Below, piece after piece: positions 6,148 to 7,401 of a stretch of 7,401 nucleotides of DNA. The translations under genes and the position numbers were made by a program. Position 1 is the first letter of the stretch, and each line of letters starts with the position of its first letter. Origin of the DNA: Gammaproteobacteria bacterium (GTDB lineage Bacteria; Pseudomonadota; Gammaproteobacteria; UBA6429; Thiohalophilaceae); NCBI GenBank assembly GCA_013152045.1, contig JAADGZ010000280.1, forward strand, positions 1 through 7,401. The letters run 5' to 3'. Below the pieces are notes generated by a model. It had not been told where the DNA came from. It saw only the letters and a program-made list of their open reading frames with translations, and made no database searches.

Positions 6148-7305
6148 TTAGCGTGACACATTTTCCGGAATATAGCGCCAGGCAATCAGAAATCCGCTCA
6201 GGGCTAGCAACATAGCCAGCAAAAACATGCTCTGCGCACCAAAGCCCTCAAACAGATAACCGCTGTAAAAACTGCCCAGTGCGCCACCGGCACCAAAACT
6301 CACACTGCTGTATAGTGCCTGTCCCTTGCCCTGATGACGGCCGCTAAAAAAACCGTGAATATATTGTATCGCCACGGCATGGTAGGTACCAAAACTGGCC
6401 GCATGCAAAACCTGGGCAAACACAATCAGCACGGGGGATTTCGGGTACAGACCGATGATCAGCCAACGCAGAGCGGCGAGCAGCAGACTGCCCAATAACA
6501 ATCGACGCAGGCCAAAGCGCGGAACCAGCCGAGACATCAGCATGAAGATCCCAACCTCAGCCGCGACTCCTAGCGCCCATAATGCACCGATGGCGGAAAG
6601 CGAATAACCATAATCCTGTAAATAGATAGAATAGAACGTATAGTACGGCCCATGACTGGCCTGCATCAAAAAACAAACTACCAGTAAACCCAGCACCTCG
6701 GGCCGTGACAACAACTTGCGCAGAGGTTCGTGATCCAGGCTCAGATGCCCTGCCGCCTCTTCCGGCACGATCAGGCTACTCAACCATATTCCAGCAAACA
6801 GCAGCAACAGAATGATTGGCAATAAGCTAATACCATCGCCTTCCAGCACGCTACCCAGGCTCCAGACAGCAACGATAAAGCCAATGGAACCCCAGAGACG
6901 AATGCTGCTATAACGATGAATATGCTCGCCCAGGTGGGAAAAAGTAGTGGCTTCAAATTGTGGCAGAGTAGCATTCCAGAAAAAACTGAATGCCACTAGC
7001 ACCAGGAGCATCCAGATAAAACTGTTAGCCACAAACACCCCGACAAAAGCCAACATGGAAATCAGACAGCCGAGCCGCACAATGGCCATGCGCCGACCAG
7101 TGTGATCCGCTACCCAGCCCCAGATATTTGGTGAAATGATCTTGGTAGCCATGAGAATAGCCATGAGACTGCCAATATCCGCCACACTGAATCCCTGCGA
7201 CTTGAGATACAGACTCCAGTAGGGAATCAATGCCCCCAGGCTGGCGAAGTAGAAAAAATAAAATCCGGAAAGGCGCCAGTAGGGTATGTTGGCAAACTGA
7301 ACCAT
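6148..7305 (-). CDS. MFS transporter, HcaT/phenylpropionate permease family
   Basis: This is a 385-residue inner-membrane major facilitator, near the 379 residues of E. coli HcaT, with about twelve hydrophobic segments. The N-terminal FYFFYFASLGALIPYWSLYLK (15-35) and the loop signature DHTGRR (67-72) are followed by RLWGSIGF (136-143), then MQASHGPYYTFYSIYLQDYGY (214-234) and ALWALGVAAEVGIF (241-254), which follow HcaT closely, with E250 as a charged residue within the membrane. HcaT is assigned to 3-phenylpropionate uptake, but many relatives in bacteria lack that pathway, so the substrate is unknown. The ATG at 7305 fits the family N-terminus but has no visible ribosome binding site; a dispersed repeat ends 8 nt upstream. 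mqo follows 89 nt downstream and may share a transcript. Confidence 0.9.
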   Translation of the reverse strand: MVQFANIPYWRLSGFYFFYFASLGALIPYWSLYLKSQGFSVADIGSLMAILMATKIISPNIWGWVADHTGRRMAIVRLGCLISMLAFVGVFVANSFIWMLLVLVAFSFFWNATLPQFEATTFSHLGEHIHRYSSIRLWGSIGFIVAVWSLGSVLEGDGISLLPIILLLLFAGIWLSSLIVPEEAAGHLSLDHEPLRKLLSRPEVLGLLVVCFLMQASHGPYYTFYSIYLQDYGYSLSAIGALWALGVAAEVGIFMLMSRLVPRFGLRRLLLGSLLLAALRWLIIGLYPKSPVLIVFAQVLHAASFGTYHAVAIQYIHGFFSGRHQGKGQALYSSVSFGAGGALGSFYSGYLFEGFGAQSMFLLAMLLALSGFLIAWRYIPENVSR

Positions 7306-7312
7306 TATAAAA

Positions 7313-7401
7313 AACGCAGAGTTCGCAGAGACGCAGAGGCGCAGAGAATTTTTTGTTGAAACCTCATAAGCTGATTTTGAAATCTCTGCGTCTCTGCGTC
7401 T
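7313..7401. repeat. Dispersed inverted repeat, copy 3 (truncated by window end)
   Basis: The left arm at 7313-7347 is a full 35-nt copy made of GCAGAG units. The right arm starts at 7383 and is cut at the window edge; the 19 nt visible match the inner left arm with one mismatch. The loop is 35 nt. The element sits immediately upstream of the MFS transporter start, so the transporter leader includes it or its promoter lies beyond it. The arm differs from the right arm of copy 2 (reverse complement of 2478-2512) at about four positions. Confidence 0.8.

Overview
The window reads as a chromosomal segment of a gammaproteobacterium-like organism of moderate GC. The leuC and leuD products follow the enterobacterial proteins closely along their length, and leuC is divergent from a LysR-type gene as in pseudomonads. 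A free-living, possibly chemolithotrophic lineage would fit the Helicobacter-type malate:quinone oxidoreductase and the many short dispersed palindromes, but species cannot be named from this sequence.

Layout, left to right: (1) 1-144, palindromic intergenic DNA downstream of leuD; (2) leuD (783-145) and leuC (2317-899) on the minus strand, the two subunits of 3-isopropylmalate dehydratase, separated by a 115-nt gap filled by a long inverted repeat; (3) 2318-2628, a divergent control region holding a second copy of that repeat, a good sigma70-type promoter for leuC and a textbook LysR T-N11-A palindrome; (4) a LysR-type regulator gene on the plus strand (2629-3477); (5) 3478-3641, two more palindromes ahead of an excellent ribosome binding site; (6) an LDH-like NAD-dependent malate dehydrogenase gene (3642-4565); (7) 4565-4699, which appears to hold the decayed 5' end of a citrate synthase gene with an in-frame TGA; (8) a convergent FAD-dependent malate:quinone oxidoreductase gene (6058-4700); (9) an HcaT/PPP-family MFS transporter gene (7305-6148) on the same strand as mqo; (10) the right edge, a third copy of the dispersed repeat, cut by the window end and lying right against the transporter start codon.

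Functionally there are two themes. One is leucine biosynthesis (leuCD, with leuB probably just beyond the left edge), probably controlled by the divergent LysR-type protein. The other is malate oxidation: the soluble NAD-linked enzyme and the membrane quinone-linked enzyme lie tail to tail, so both routes from malate to oxaloacetate are encoded within 2.5 kb. No RNA gene, CRISPR array, transposase or phage gene was seen. I did not find a clearly undescribed system. The most notable points are the geometry of the LysR box, the citrate synthase remnant, the paired malate oxidisers, and the 35-nt-arm inverted repeat that occurs three times, once inside the leuCD operon and once split by an insertion.
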